In this document: in pieces, positions 48,516 through 61,300 of the stretch
Layout of the letters: each line of letters starts with the position of its first letter
Position numbering within the stretch: position 1 is the stretch's first letter
Origin: Acridotheres tristis
Lineage: Eukaryota; Chordata; Aves; Passeriformes; Sturnidae
DNA length: 64,000 nt
Reading direction: 5' to 3'
Assembly (NCBI GenBank): GCA_037013685.1
Contig: CM072894.1
Span: 29,635,529 to 29,699,528, forward strand
The notes under the pieces: generated by a model
What the model was told of the DNA's origin: nothing
The model's input: only the letters and a program-made list of their open reading frames with translations
The model's database searches: none
Position numbers and translations under genes: made by a program

Positions 48516-51500
48516 CTGCAGGCGCAATCTTTGTTAATTTTTGCTTCAGGCTCTAGGTAAAAATGGAGCCTTACTATAATAGCAATTATGGGTGGTTATT
48601 ACTCTTGATTAAAATTAAATTAAGTTGCAGTTGGCAACTAAAAAGATTAAATCATCACATAAAAACTGTCAGCCTTTCATTTTAAACATCTGTTAGTTAA
48701 GCGTGACAGTAGCACTGATGTGGAGATTTTGCCAGATACCTCATCAACAGCCACATTTGTATCATCAGATAATTGAGACAATATGGCCTGAAGTGAATCA
48801 TATTTCAAATGTGACTGCATCTCACACACTACATAGAGCCTAGAAATCTTCCTTCAGGTCACATGTAAACAAATCCAGTACTTGAGGATTAATTAATTCT
48901 TCATGTATAGCATTCTCCGGTGAGAAGTTAAAAATGTGTTTTTGTCATATCAGCATCCAGTGTGTTGATGGTTGGGATCTAAAGGATTTATCTGTCTGCC
49001 CTTTTCTCTTTCTGGCCCAGGTTTGCAATGTCTGTAAATCTCTGCAATCCTGCTGATGTCAGTACACCAGACTGATTTGGCAGGCTGTTTTTTTTTCAAG
49101 GCTATTTAGATGTTTGCACGTTCCTGAGGACCCCAGATTAGCGTGAAGCACTGTCTGAACTTCTGCCTGTGCCTGCTCTGGACCAGAGAAGGTTTTATTC
49201 TGGTGCCAGGTGTAAAAGGGCTGTGTCAGCATGTCCAGATACCTGCCTGGAAGAATCTCTAGGTAAAGACACCTCCTCAGTGTCATGTGCTGTAAGAAAA
49301 TGCAGATCTGAAACTGAATCCAGTGGAGGATTTTCCCCAAGAGGAAGAATTCTAATTCTAAGCTATTGTAATATTTAGATGTTGATTTTGATCTCTTGAA
49401 GCTACTCGTGAAGAAGGTCACACACTTTCAGTGAGTGAAAAATTTAGAAAGTTTTTGATGTACAAAAACATGTCCCAGTTTTAAGTGGCAATTTAATAGC
49501 AATTTAAACTCAGAATTTATCCTCAGCCCTACTGCAAAATCTGTGATGAAAACGTGTTATGAAGACTAGAAATCGTTTATTTTTAGGGCAAAATTGCAGT
49601 GCAAAAAGACTGTTTCAGTTTGAATTGGGAATGTTTAAACTCAGGTATGCCAAAGGATAGAGGTGGAAGGGATCTTTGCAGCCCAGTGCTCACCTCACTG
49701 GGGAGGTGTTGCTCCTGCTGAATTGCTTCTACTGCCACTCCCTACACCAGGTGCTTCTTAAAATAAATAATTTATTCAGAAATATCTCTCCTACCATCAC
49801 TGGGCTTATAACGTTTGCTAAACTGACAACTCACCTGAGATTTCTGGGTAATAAATATATTAATGTCAGGACAACATCAGAAATCTAGTGCATTTAGATG
49901 AAAAACAATCAGCACTGTAGCTTTGAGAAAGGAAAGAAACTTAATTAGCTTTTCAACAAAATAGTTGTTAAAACTCAATACAGCACTGACTTCTTTGCTT
50001 ATTACCAACATACAACGAAAGCACAAAGGAAAATAATTAATTGACTGAACAGTCATTAGAAGTTCCTGCACTTCAGCATTGAGCTCCATTGTCAGTGAGA
50101 ACTGGCTGCTCTCCTCAGTCAGCAAGATGGAGGTCAAGTGGAAATGGAACTTTTGGATGCTTTCTGAGAGTAATTTTCCATTTCTACTGCTCCCAAAGTT
50201 TCACATTCTGGCTGCTGTGCTTCATTTAAGAGATCAAATCTATAACACAATATTTTATATTAAAATTTTGGGAAAAAAATCCAGGGCAGCAGAAGGAATA
50301 ATTTTATTTAATAATGTGACTTATTAAAATTTCATAGGAAAATCCTGCCCCATAGAGTGTTGCAACTCTCTATTAGTAGAAATCTTGTTATCAATACTTC
50401 TATGGGAAGCTGACAGAGGGATGTTTAGTCACAGTGAAGAAATCTTCCAGCAAACAAATGTCCTTATTTTAGTGCTTGACAGTCAAGTTAATGCCTTTTA
50501 TTAATTTGGAAATGTTCAAATGGAATGTGTAATGTGATTATTTATTGATGTACAAGAGTGTCTATTCAAAATTCATGGAGTATTATTATTATTGGTATTG
50601 TTATCATCTTTCATTTGCTGACTGTTTTCAGTATGTCTGACATTTAAAGACTTACAAATCTCTTCATTAAATGATTTGACCTCTCACCTCTCAGGGGAGA
50701 CAAAGCCTCAGCTATTCCAGCAGCGAGGATGCAGACATCCTGCTCAGCTAAAAAAATCATCTCTGTCTATGATTTGCACTTTTTCAATCAACAGAAATTC
50801 CTTAGGATGCTGGATTTTTAGGATTTTCTTCCATAGGCTTGGGGGAAAAGTAGTTATAACTGACTTTTCTCTGCTCCTTGAGCCAGAAAATAGCAGGACC
50901 AAAAAGTGGGAGGGTGTGTGTGAGATGCTTTTTGCTCTGAAACTAAACCCTCAGATGATGAGCACTGAGCCCTCCGTCTTCTAACTGACATGGGGTGATG
51001 GTTCTGTCTGATCTTGAGCTTCCCCTGAAACTTTCAGGGCTTCTCTCATGCTTGATTTTCTTCTCTTGCCTGGGATTCTTGGTCTAGGATACACCCACAT
51101 TGTTACATTACACTTTCTATATTGAACAAAAAAAAACAAACCCCAAAACACTCCAATGGACTAGGAGTCCAGTGGACTTCCAGTGGCCAATTTTCACCTT
51201 TTTCCTGCCAACATCTGTCCTCTGGACCAGTTTGTGTCTCACAGCTCTTGGCTATTGCAGACTGTGATGTGTAATTTGTACAGGAGGGAAGGTTCACCAC
51301 TCCTGGTTTCACACATAACCAAGTCAAATGTAAATGACTTCATCTTAAGAACTCAGAATTGTGTGTTAGAGGTTATTTTGCAGCTGAAAAATCTCATCTC
51401 TCAGTTTTCAACCCAGGCAGACATTGCTTTATATTATTTATGTTTTATAGCACCTTTCAAAAGAGAAAATTAAAATCATTACTCTTTTCCCTTTAAATGA

Positions 51501-54500
51501 AAATGTAGGTTGAAGCACTGCCTTCTGCATTAACCCAAAGTGCACATGATTCCATCTGTATCGTCATATGGGGTTTTTTTCCATTTCAGTTCAAAGGTTA
51601 ATATTTGTCCTAATCTCTCTTCCAATTGGCTCTGTTATGTACCCTATTGCAGATCTTTGCACATAGGGGAAAAAAGAATCCCCCAAAAGAGCACAAGGAT
51701 TGCTTCCATGTCTACAAATTCCCTCCAGTGGAAAATAATCTTTCTCCTAGAAAAAGTTGATGTAGAACAGCCTGTATGTTTAATACTGGCTCCCACCTCT
51801 TTCTGCCATATATGTTGTAGGAATTTTGTCACTGCTTTCCAAGGAAAGAGAGTACCTTCCTCAATATGCTTTGACACATCCCAGGTCTCTCCTATCTGTC
51901 CTCATGGTGATATTAAATAATCTACTTAAAAAAAATAAACTTAAGGGCTTCAGCAGAGTAAGGCCAATGTGTCTATTAAATTGTTCTTTGCAATATGAGA
52001 AATAAAGAAATGCAGTTAGTTCCAATATGAAATTATGATTACTGCTGGAGTGAAGTGCACTTTCAAAGCAGGGAGAAAATGGCCAGAAGAGATACAATCT
52101 CTTAAACTGTTTAAAACTAACATATTGTACTAAACCAAAATTAGACATAATTGCAGTACTTAATATAACCTGTCAAGAGATGTTTTAATGAGCTCCGTTC
52201 AAATACTGCTGCCAAAGAACGATATTTTTTTCCTGTTCTATTTCAAAATGTAATTTCAAGCCTTGAAAAACTAATTTTTTAATACTAGTAATATGAATTG
52301 TGATGTTGCAAGGAAAATAGTCATCCTATTTTGGCCTAATATGGTTACTCTGCCTGTTTTTCCTCATGGCGACAGATTCTAAACTGAAAAAATAGTGTAC
52401 AAATGCTTTGCAGAACAGAAAAAGTGTTTTCAGTTTTCTTTTGTGGTAAAAAACCGTAAGTAATTAATTATACTTGAGCTGGCAAACCCAATAGATTTTG
52501 AAATACTAAATACTTAATAGATTCTTTTTTGACAGGGTAGTAAGCACCTAAAGTTCTTTTAAACTCTGGATAAAAGTGGCTGGACAAGTAGTCTACAGAT
52601 CTATTTTTATTATGGAAGCTTAATTAGTGCAAAAAGTAAGACAGCATCATAAATTACTTAAAATGTTTTTTTTTTTTTCAGTTGGTAATTAAAATTAATT
52701 TGGTTAACATAGATCATGGGTTTTTTTATTTAGTCTGAGTTACTTTTCCCTCAATATTTGTGGTGAGCTCCCTGCTGGATCTGTACTACCACTGAACACC
52801 TTGTTCCTCTACTGCATTTGTACTCCTGATCTGTTCTCTTTGGTTCTGTATTTCAAATGGACTTCTAAAATCATTTTACAGGTGGTTCTTTACTGCTGAG
52901 CAATTTGCACTGACAAATTTTATAGTCTATTTTCTCATCATGAGGATAACCTACAATAATTTTTATCTTGAACAGCAACTTGGTGTTGGGGAAAACAGGA
53001 AAGAACCACAGTGAGGTCTTTGTGAGGATTAAATCCGATCTCTGTCTGTTCCATTGGAAGTTGCATGTCTGTGCCAATAAATCTACCATACAGTGGAAAG
53101 AAAACAGATGCTGTTGTGCAAATACCAGCAGTCCTTAAAAAGGTATTATAGCAGAACAGAACTATATGAGATTCAAATTGAGTAAACCAGTGGTGGAATC
53201 CCTGGTGCAAACAGAGCTTATGAAACTGAGTAAGGTCAAACAGAAGAATCCATTTAGGACGTTATTTAATTAAAGTTTCATCACTGAAGTCCACAAGTTT
53301 CAGTAAATAATAAGGAAGGTTATGCATTCTCAGGAGTACAGTGCACACCTTCAGCAGTCAACTTTGCAGTAGAAATAATCTTCACACAAATTACTTTCTA
53401 GATATCATTAGGAGAATATTGGGTACTCCATTTGTTATTCTGTGGGAGTCTGCATATCTCCAAGGACAGGAGCTCTTGCTAAACAGTGGATATTTATGTG
53501 GAAACAATCCAATATAGCTGATAGTCAGGAGATTTTGTGCCAGAGTTACCCAAGACTTCTCTCTTAAAAGCCAATCTAATGCACAAACACTTAGGTAAGT
53601 TTGTTTCTCAAATAAAGGTATTCCAAACAAACAGTAGAGGTATTTCTGGGCTGCAATGTTTATATATTTATTACAAGGATAAAGTTGAGAAATTATTAAA
53701 GGACTTTATTTCATTAGAAAACCTGTAGCTAGTCATCTGTCCTGTACTCTGTCACAGGCGTATCAAAGGCATTTCAGCATCAAAGAGGATGGCTGCTGTA
53801 ATTTTTTACCCTGTATTCTTTGATGTGTTTTCTAGATTTTGATATTTTCTCTGCCTGACATTTTCCATCAAAAAGCAGGCTGATACTTTCCATCAAAAAG
53901 TACAGATGATGAATTTCCAAAGACTTTTAGCTTTCCTTATACCTTTGCAGATGGATATTCCTGCAGAAATTGACTCAAAATACACTATGAACACAGTCAG
54001 AAATTTAATGTCGTTATGGTTAGGGATCTCTGATCTTCAGCTGTTCAGATGCTTGCAGTTACTATCTACACAAGTACATAAAGGATAAAGATTTCTGTTA
54101 TTTATTGTGGTTTTTAATATTTGAAAATTCACGGTTAGCAGTGTAATTCATTAGCTTTTAATGGTAGTCTCCTAATTTTATTTTTCTGAAGAAGCAAAAA
54201 AATTTAGTGACTTCTGTTCATCATGAGCTAGGTCATTTTTTCTAGCAGGCTACAGTCAAACATACCAAAGGTTGGAATACTCAGTGATTAAATGAATCAG
54301 TGCTAACAGAAATGAATAAAGACATATCAGACTTATTCTCAGTTCAGGGGGAAATGTTACCAGTTTTAGAATTAACATTTAGAAAGGTGGATCAGAATAA
54401 AATGGGGGAAAGTAATGGCACATTCAGCATTGCATTTAGACATCACATTCCTTAATAACCCTGAGAAGGGCTCAAAGATTTAATGAAATAAACTTTTGAA

Positions 54501-54913
54501 ATAAGCTTCCAGAAAGTGAAAAGGTGTTAACTGGTGATGAAAAAAAAAGTTATCTGCTGGTTTTATGTTCTTATAGAACTGGCATGAGATCTGAGAATAT
54601 AAAAGAAGTGCTAGCAAGGAACAGAACCGTGAACTTCAAAAACGTTCTAAAATTATCAGTGTTTATTAGAATGTTTGGGAACTGATCATAAGCTGAAATT
54701 ATCAAGAATGCAGGAAGAAAAAGTGGAAATGTCTGAAATTCATGTAAGAAAACATTACTGAGTTTAAGTTTGAAACACTTGATCTCTGCACCTGAAACAG
54801 CTCTGGCTTGTTTCTATCAGTGTTTGTGTCCCATCAGCTGGCAGGAAGCACTGCCAGGCCAGGGAATGTGTGAGGCAGAGACTAAGCTGTTAGCTGCCTT
54901 GGGAAAGAGAAAA
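48516..54913. other. Noncoding DNA; first 300 bases look regulatory
   Basis: No gene is supported. From about 48550 to 48850 the sequence is stop-dense, free of simple repeats and rich in homeodomain-like TAAT/ATTA cores and GATTAAAT-type words, a texture often seen in conserved enhancers. Elsewhere there is a 13-base T run (52666-52678) and a 14-base direct repeat at 53862 and 53887. Open frames such as 51540-51920 (+, 126 codons) are opposed by a minus-strand frame at 51644-51877. Confidence 0.6.
53862..53900. repeat. Spaced direct repeat TTTCCATCAAAAAG
   Basis: Identical 14-base copies at 53862-53875 and 53887-53900, 25 bases apart start to start. Flanking bases (CTGACAT and CTGATAC) are also similar, so this is a diverging tandem duplication of about 25 bases. 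Confidence 0.85.
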
Positions 54914-55327
54914 CACAGAATAGAATCATGGAATCATTCAGGTTGGGAAAGGCTTTTAAGGTCACCGAGTCCAACCATATACTCAGCACTGCCACACCCA
55001 CCACTAGACCATGTCCCCAAGTGCCACATTGCACAGTTTTTAAATGTCTCCAGGGATGGTGACTTCCCTGGGCAGCCTGTGCCAGGGCTTGAGAACCCTT
55101 TCAGCAGAGAAGTATTTTCTAAGCCTCCTCTGGTGTAGTGTGAGGCCATTTCCTCCTGTCTCACTGCTTGTTACTGGAGAGAAAAGCATGACCCTGCACC
55201 TGGCTACAAACTCCTTTTGGGGAATTTTACAGCAGAGGTTTCCCCTGGGGCTCCTTTTCTCCAGGCTAAACACCCCCAGCTCCCTCAGCTACCCCATCAG
55301 ACCTTTCTCCAGCACCTCAGTGTGCTT
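54914..55327 (-). mobile_element. CR1 LINE, 5'-truncated, minus strand
   Basis: Read on the minus strand, the block runs from GGTGCTGGAGAAAGGTCTGA, through TTTAGCCTGGAGAAAAGGAG, GGCTGCCCAGGGAAGTC, GTTGGACTCGGTGACC and CTTTCCCAACC, to a terminal GATTCCATGATTCTATTCTG, the classic avian CR1 3' end. CR1 inserts with 5' truncation, and here about 410 bases survive. The remnant of the ORF2 end is visible as FSLEKR in a broken minus-strand frame (55040-55273); stops and shifts make it non-coding. It is far better preserved than the copy at 43750, so it inserted later. The open frames at 54770-55138, 54934-55164 and 55044-55334 are products of this repeat, not genes. Confidence 0.93.
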
Positions 55328-58300
55328 TTATTGACACCTTTACTGTCATTGAAAAACTGAACAGAGAACAGGATGACGCCCATTTTCCACAGTCTCGATA
55401 TATGTTTAAATAATTTAGAAAATAATCACAAAAAAGCCGCTTAAGAATTAATTTTTCATTTTTCAGCAGGATCCACTTTCTCAAGTTTAATTGGCTGTGT
55501 TCCTTACTTCTTGTCTTATTACCTAAATTACTGTCATTTGTCAGACTGCAAGATTTTTTTTAGTTCTCTTAATTAATACAGACCTCCACCCCCCAAGGAC
55601 TGGTGAGGTTTTGCTTATCTGTAATGACTTTCAGATTTCTTCTGCTTGCCTTTTTCTAATTGCATATATTTATCCTGAAAGCTTCACTATGACCTATGTT
55701 TTAGCTATATTTATAAAACGTGGATTAAATAGCAAATATCTCCAAAGCCAGTGTTTTTAAGGAAGACATGAATATAAATACTTCCTAGACTTAGTAGCTG
55801 CTTCTGAATAAGTGGTGTATTGATACAGATGCATTATCCATATGTTTTCTATTCCCGGGGTGCTGCAGTGGATAAGATTGCTTTCCTTAGTGCTTTTTTA
55901 CACTTCAGAGTGCAAAAGTACCCTGAAAATATTAGCTGACATTCTGGGCTAAGTACAGAACAGATATAGATTTCTTTCCTCCAAAACTTCTAATAAAAAT
56001 CCTTCTAATATGCTTATATACAACAGTCCTTGCTCCTGTATGCTATCAGAGCATGGAACACTATCTCCCTAAATTTCATTACTCAGTGTTGGCATTGTTA
56101 GGAAGTAAAAATTTCTGTTAATGTAGGTTGAAAGATTACAATTTAATAAACTCTGAAGATTATGGTTTAAAGAGGAGAAACAAATCACCAGGAAAAGAGG
56201 CTGTCTGAAGCATCCCATCCACGATTTTTACGTCTTTATCTGAAATATTCTTTCTTTTATACAGAGAAAAATAGTGAAAGAAAGGGAAATAATATCAAGA
56301 CAAATGATTAGGTTGCAGCTTATTTCTTCAACTGCCCTCCCCAGAAGCATCATTTGTTGAAAAGAAATTAGTAAATGGATTCTTCTGCTGCTTGATGTTC
56401 ATTTTGTGATAAAGATGAGATACCATGCTTCAGTCAAAATAAAAACGTTCTTAAATTGAACATCAGGTCTTCACGGGCTGTCCCTGCTTGACCTTTCAGC
56501 CAGGAATCTGCAATATTTTGTATCTCTTAAGTTTAATACTATAGAAATAACACTGCTGATAGGAAAATGCTTTTCTCCCTCTTGATGCCCTCAAGATATG
56601 TTTCAAGTCTTCTTTGTAATCTTTGATTTCTAAGGAATCTTGTTGAAGAAGGAATCTGTGAGAGGCAGTGTGGTAGGGGGAAAGGGCAAACAACTAGTCA
56701 ATATTTTAGAAACAAAAAAAGATCCTTCCCTCAGGTTTTCCAAGATATTTTGCATTGGCCTTGTAGAAATTGATGAAAGCATCTGCAGTACACTGAACAG
56801 GATCAGAGTTCACTTCCGTGCTGAGTGCTTTTGAAACTCCTTTCCCATTTCTACTTAGCAGTGACCTTAATTTTCCTTTCCCTGTGTGAGTAAACAGTTT
56901 TAAAAATACTTGTTAGAAACAGAACACAAATCTGGCAGGCTATTTGCCCACTTCCCACTTCCAGTAGGAAAATGTAGAAAGAGGCAGCCAGACCACCTGC
57001 CACTGCTTAAATCACTGTGACTATTGGGTAATTTTAATTCACTTAAGTTCAGTCCACGTCTGTCTTTCTTTTTCCACCCATATAAGCCGAGGAAACAGGT
57101 GGAGGCTTTTATTACTGTAATTAGAGGTATTTTAGCAGTGTGTGAGGCAGAGCAGACTGTGGAGGAGGAGGGCATTTCATGCTGGGGTAGGTGAGTACAA
57201 GTTCACTGTCCTTGCATAATGTGGTGATTTTAATGGTGTCAACACTGATCAGATTCTGAAATACACAGAAATGGGGTAGTTTTTTTGTTGTGAATGATAA
57301 AAAGCAAGCTCTATAGTAGTAAGTCCTCACACTGGCTTATGAAAGACAACTTTTTTTCTCCAGTAACCTCTGTAAAGCCTCAAAGCTGCCCTGAAGCCTT
57401 CATCACTTTGAAGTCCAGCAGCATTTTGGCACAATCTTCAGCGTTATGGGTTCCCCTTCTGGGCATCCCCTGCAGAGGTGCCAGGAAACACCTCCATTTC
57501 ATTTCCCTCCTGAGAGCCTCACTGAAGCCAACACAAAAATCTAGGCAATGTGTCTGTTGTTCTAATGCATTAAATTACTGAGGTTAGTAAAAAATGGAGT
57601 GTAACACATTTTTAAAGGCATTAATTTTCCTTGACTTCTCATGTCTGTCACTGTGCTCTTATGGAGGAGGCCCTATCTGTACAGTACTTGATCTCTTCTA
57701 TCACTGTTGTCAATGCTTGATAAATTACACAGAATATTAATAAAATTTTAGGATTTTTAAGCTGGAAAACATAATTTTCACAGGAGTTTTTAAGAATATG
57801 ATGCATTCCTTTAGTAATTTTATATTTTAAGTTAGATTTCCTATGTTTATTCAGCCTTCTGGTTTTGTCTGCTTGCACACAATAAAGAGAAGATTGCATT
57901 TTAAATCCTGTTGAGCTTACAGTTATTCAAAGGAAAGATTTAAAAGTCATAGACATTTATTCAATAGCATTAACAAGTGTTTGTCAAATTAATATTTAGA
58001 TGCAATAAAGTTTATGCTACTTTACAGTAATAAAAGTTATGTGAACTGAAATTACTGATAGTAATATCAAATATGACACTAGAAAGAGTACGGGACAGAA
58101 AACTGAAGAACTTAGTGTTTATTTGTTGAATAATTGGTTGATTTGAAGAATCATTTCCCATGATACTTAAGTACCTTTAATGCTCTGAAATGCTCAGTGA
58201 GAATGATGGCTGTTGAAACAAAGTAAAACAAAAACCAATAACCAGACTGTTACAGATCTTTTTAACAAAACTAAAAAAATCTCTTCCATTCTCATTACCT

Positions 58301-61300
58301 ATAGAAAATGAACTTTTAAAAATAGTTTCATAAGTTCCTTTTCATGACAGGGAAGCTTTGCTTAGAAAAACTGATATATGGGCAAGAAATAATTGCTGTT
58401 ACAAAAAGCAAACAATATTTTATCTGATAGATCAAATCACAGACAATATTTTCTGTTATCTAAATATGAATATGTAAAATATTTAGCAGTTCATACCTTT
58501 AAATTCAGAGTAAACGTTTTCAGCAGAAATCAGTCTTTAAAGAAAAGACAGTTACAAACTTTATCCTGCCCTCCCAGCAATAATGTCAACTCTGAAACAG
58601 CCCAGAGGAACCGAAATTCTCCTATTCTCAGTTACAGGAGCCTGGCCAGGAGAAGAACACATAGTGATCTTTGATTTAGGAGACTTGAGATGTGATCTCT
58701 TTTCCCCAGAGGTTTATTTCAGCTTATACGATGGTGTGCCATGAGCATAAAGGTTTGGGCCATATCTGTACTTGGAGCTTTTCCTTGATATCTAAATGAA
58801 CCTCACTTCTATCACTTGCTAGTTAAAGGAAATGTGCTATTAAAATGTTTGAGAAGACGTTAGGTCTAATCCCTGATCATATGGAGCAAAGGAAACATTA
58901 TGGTTTTACTGTTCCAGAATGCCTCAGTTGTTTTCCACATATTTTCCACCTGTTTTGTAGTTCTTATTAATTTTCTATAATTGTATTTTAATTTTGCATT
59001 TTTAGTTTTCTCTGTTCCTACAATTTCTGTTAATAATCTGTGAACTCTTTAACTTTTACCCACCTTTTACTTCTTCTAGCCTTTCCAGGCTATGTTGTAG
59101 AATTCATAAATCTGATAAATTAAAACCGATTCATATATTTTGCTCTTGAGCTGAAGACTTTAAGTATGACAATTCAATTAATATGAAACATGTTAAATAC
59201 TTTATTTTACCTTAATAAGTGCCATGTTTGTCCCTCTCTTCCTTGCTCTCTTTCAGCCAAGTGAAACAAGAACATTGTTTTCAGTTTAAACATGTGAAGC
59301 CATTATTTCTGCTCACACATGCATATTATACCACAAACACCCCCTAGTGCATTGCCTTTTGTTTAAGAGGAAAGGAAATAAAGTAAGACTCATAAATGAA
59401 ATCCTATGTCAAACTTTGTCTTGAGGTTTTGTTGGTAGTGGATTAATGTCCTGCCTACTCTAAACTCTTCCCTCACTCCTCTAAAACCTGACCTTAATCC
59501 CAGTTTTGACAACAAGCAAAATGTATGAATGGTTCCAGATGAGTTCCTACATTTGTAACCTTCCTAAAGCTGCCAATCAATTAAAATAGCCAAATCTTCC
59601 TCCTTCTGCAAAGCTCTGCTGTGAGCTGCACTCTTCTGGGCAATGCAAAATCAACTTGAGTGTCCTCCATCATCTTCCTCATCCAATTCTTTTTTCTAGG
59701 AGACTCCTGCAGGGCTTTAACCCCTACTTAGGTGAATGTTAAATCCACTTGACCAGTGGTGAAGCAAACATATCCAGAACCTAGAAAGAGACATTTTGAT
59801 AAACAAGATAATTAATTAAAAGGTCTTCTTCTGTTTCTTCCACTTTATTTTTCTGTCCGCTGACTTAAGCAGGCAGGCAGCACAGGTCCTGCTTACCTGA
59901 AGGGCTTTGCAGGACATGTCAGTATGTCCTTACCTTCCCTATGACATGGATACAACTCCTGGGCCCTGGTGTTTATGATTGCAGTAATAAATTACCTATT
60001 TTTATAACCAAGTTGTTTTATGAATATTTCATTTTATGCAAAGCACTTGTCCTGCTGAAAGCAAAAGTAACTGTTCCATATTTTTAGCTTTGGTTGCTAA
60101 AAGACAGGTTCATTTGTTTCAAATACTTGACACGGGATGCTAATTTATGCCAGTCTTTTAGCTGTCAGATTGATCTGCAAACTGATTTCTTTAGAAAACT
60201 TTACCTTGCCTTTATATATGTCAGAAATATTTTCCATGCTTCCCTTTCACATAGTTTTGCATTTTAATGAGTCACTTCAGCAATTATTATGAGGTTTCTA
60301 CATCACTTTTATACATAGAGAAGTTAGAAACTATAAAGGATGAGGAGGGTTAGAAATACTCCGTGTGGTTCTTTTTTGAATTTAATTAGCTAAAATATAT
60401 TTGTTGTATTTTTGTCTTTATTTTTTAAAAGTGTTTGTGTGTCTCTGTGATATACTCACACATCAATTAAAGGAATTAATCAATGGATTAATGCAATAAG
60501 TTACAATAAATCAAAAGCAGTTTAAAAACTAATAGTTATCACAAAATATCATTGAAATCTGTCATGATGTGGTGGTGATTAATCTACATTGAATGTGGAT
60601 TATCAGTAGAACATATAAGAGAGACTCACACAGGGACTCCCACAAAGTCCATCTGTGGAAGAAATTAGTTGGAGCTGAAACTTAAAAACAAATTTGGTCT
60701 CATACGGCACAGTATTTCTTGATTGTATGGGGTATAATATTAAAGAATGGAAATTTGACTGTAATTTCCCAGTTTAATATTTCATAACATTTGGATTTGT
60801 AGTATTCACATGAGGAAAAAAAATTGGAAGGGGCAATTTGAACCATGTTGCTAATTAGTTAATAACAGCCACTGCTGGCAGCTGAGCCTGGTGCTGCTCA
60901 GCTGGCCCATTCTTCCCAGGATTTTCAATGCTCCAGAATACAAACTGAGTTGAGGGCAGATGTTGCTACAAGTGGATGTACACAATGATCTGATGGCTCT
61001 TGGCCTGTGCCAGTAGCATCCCCTACCCAGAGTTATTGACCCAAGCATATTAATCCTGGCATCAGGCTTCAAAGAGACTTATTCCCATTAGTGAGGGAAT
61101 AATCCTTGGCATATTAAAGGCGGTGTTTCATAAATTCAGGAGCCCAGCCTGGTTTCTTGTTACATGTCAAGACCTTCTTTCCACTATTCTGCTTCAAACA
61201 TCAGTCATCAGGTGTCAGCTCTGTGGCTTGTGATCCCCTGTGTCTGCAGAGCCCCCTCACTTCGAGGGTGTCCATAAAGAAAAGCCAACTTTTTTCATGG

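Noticed and set aside
49655..49700. Possible reverse CR1 3' end (AGGTGGAAGGGATCTTTGCAG then CAGTGCTCACC)
   Set aside because: Resembles the CR1 end only over about 30 bases, without the terminal ATTCTATG repeats, so too weak to call.
54770..55334. Several open frames on both strands
   Set aside because: They lie largely within the truncated minus-strand CR1 and are by-products of repeat sequence.
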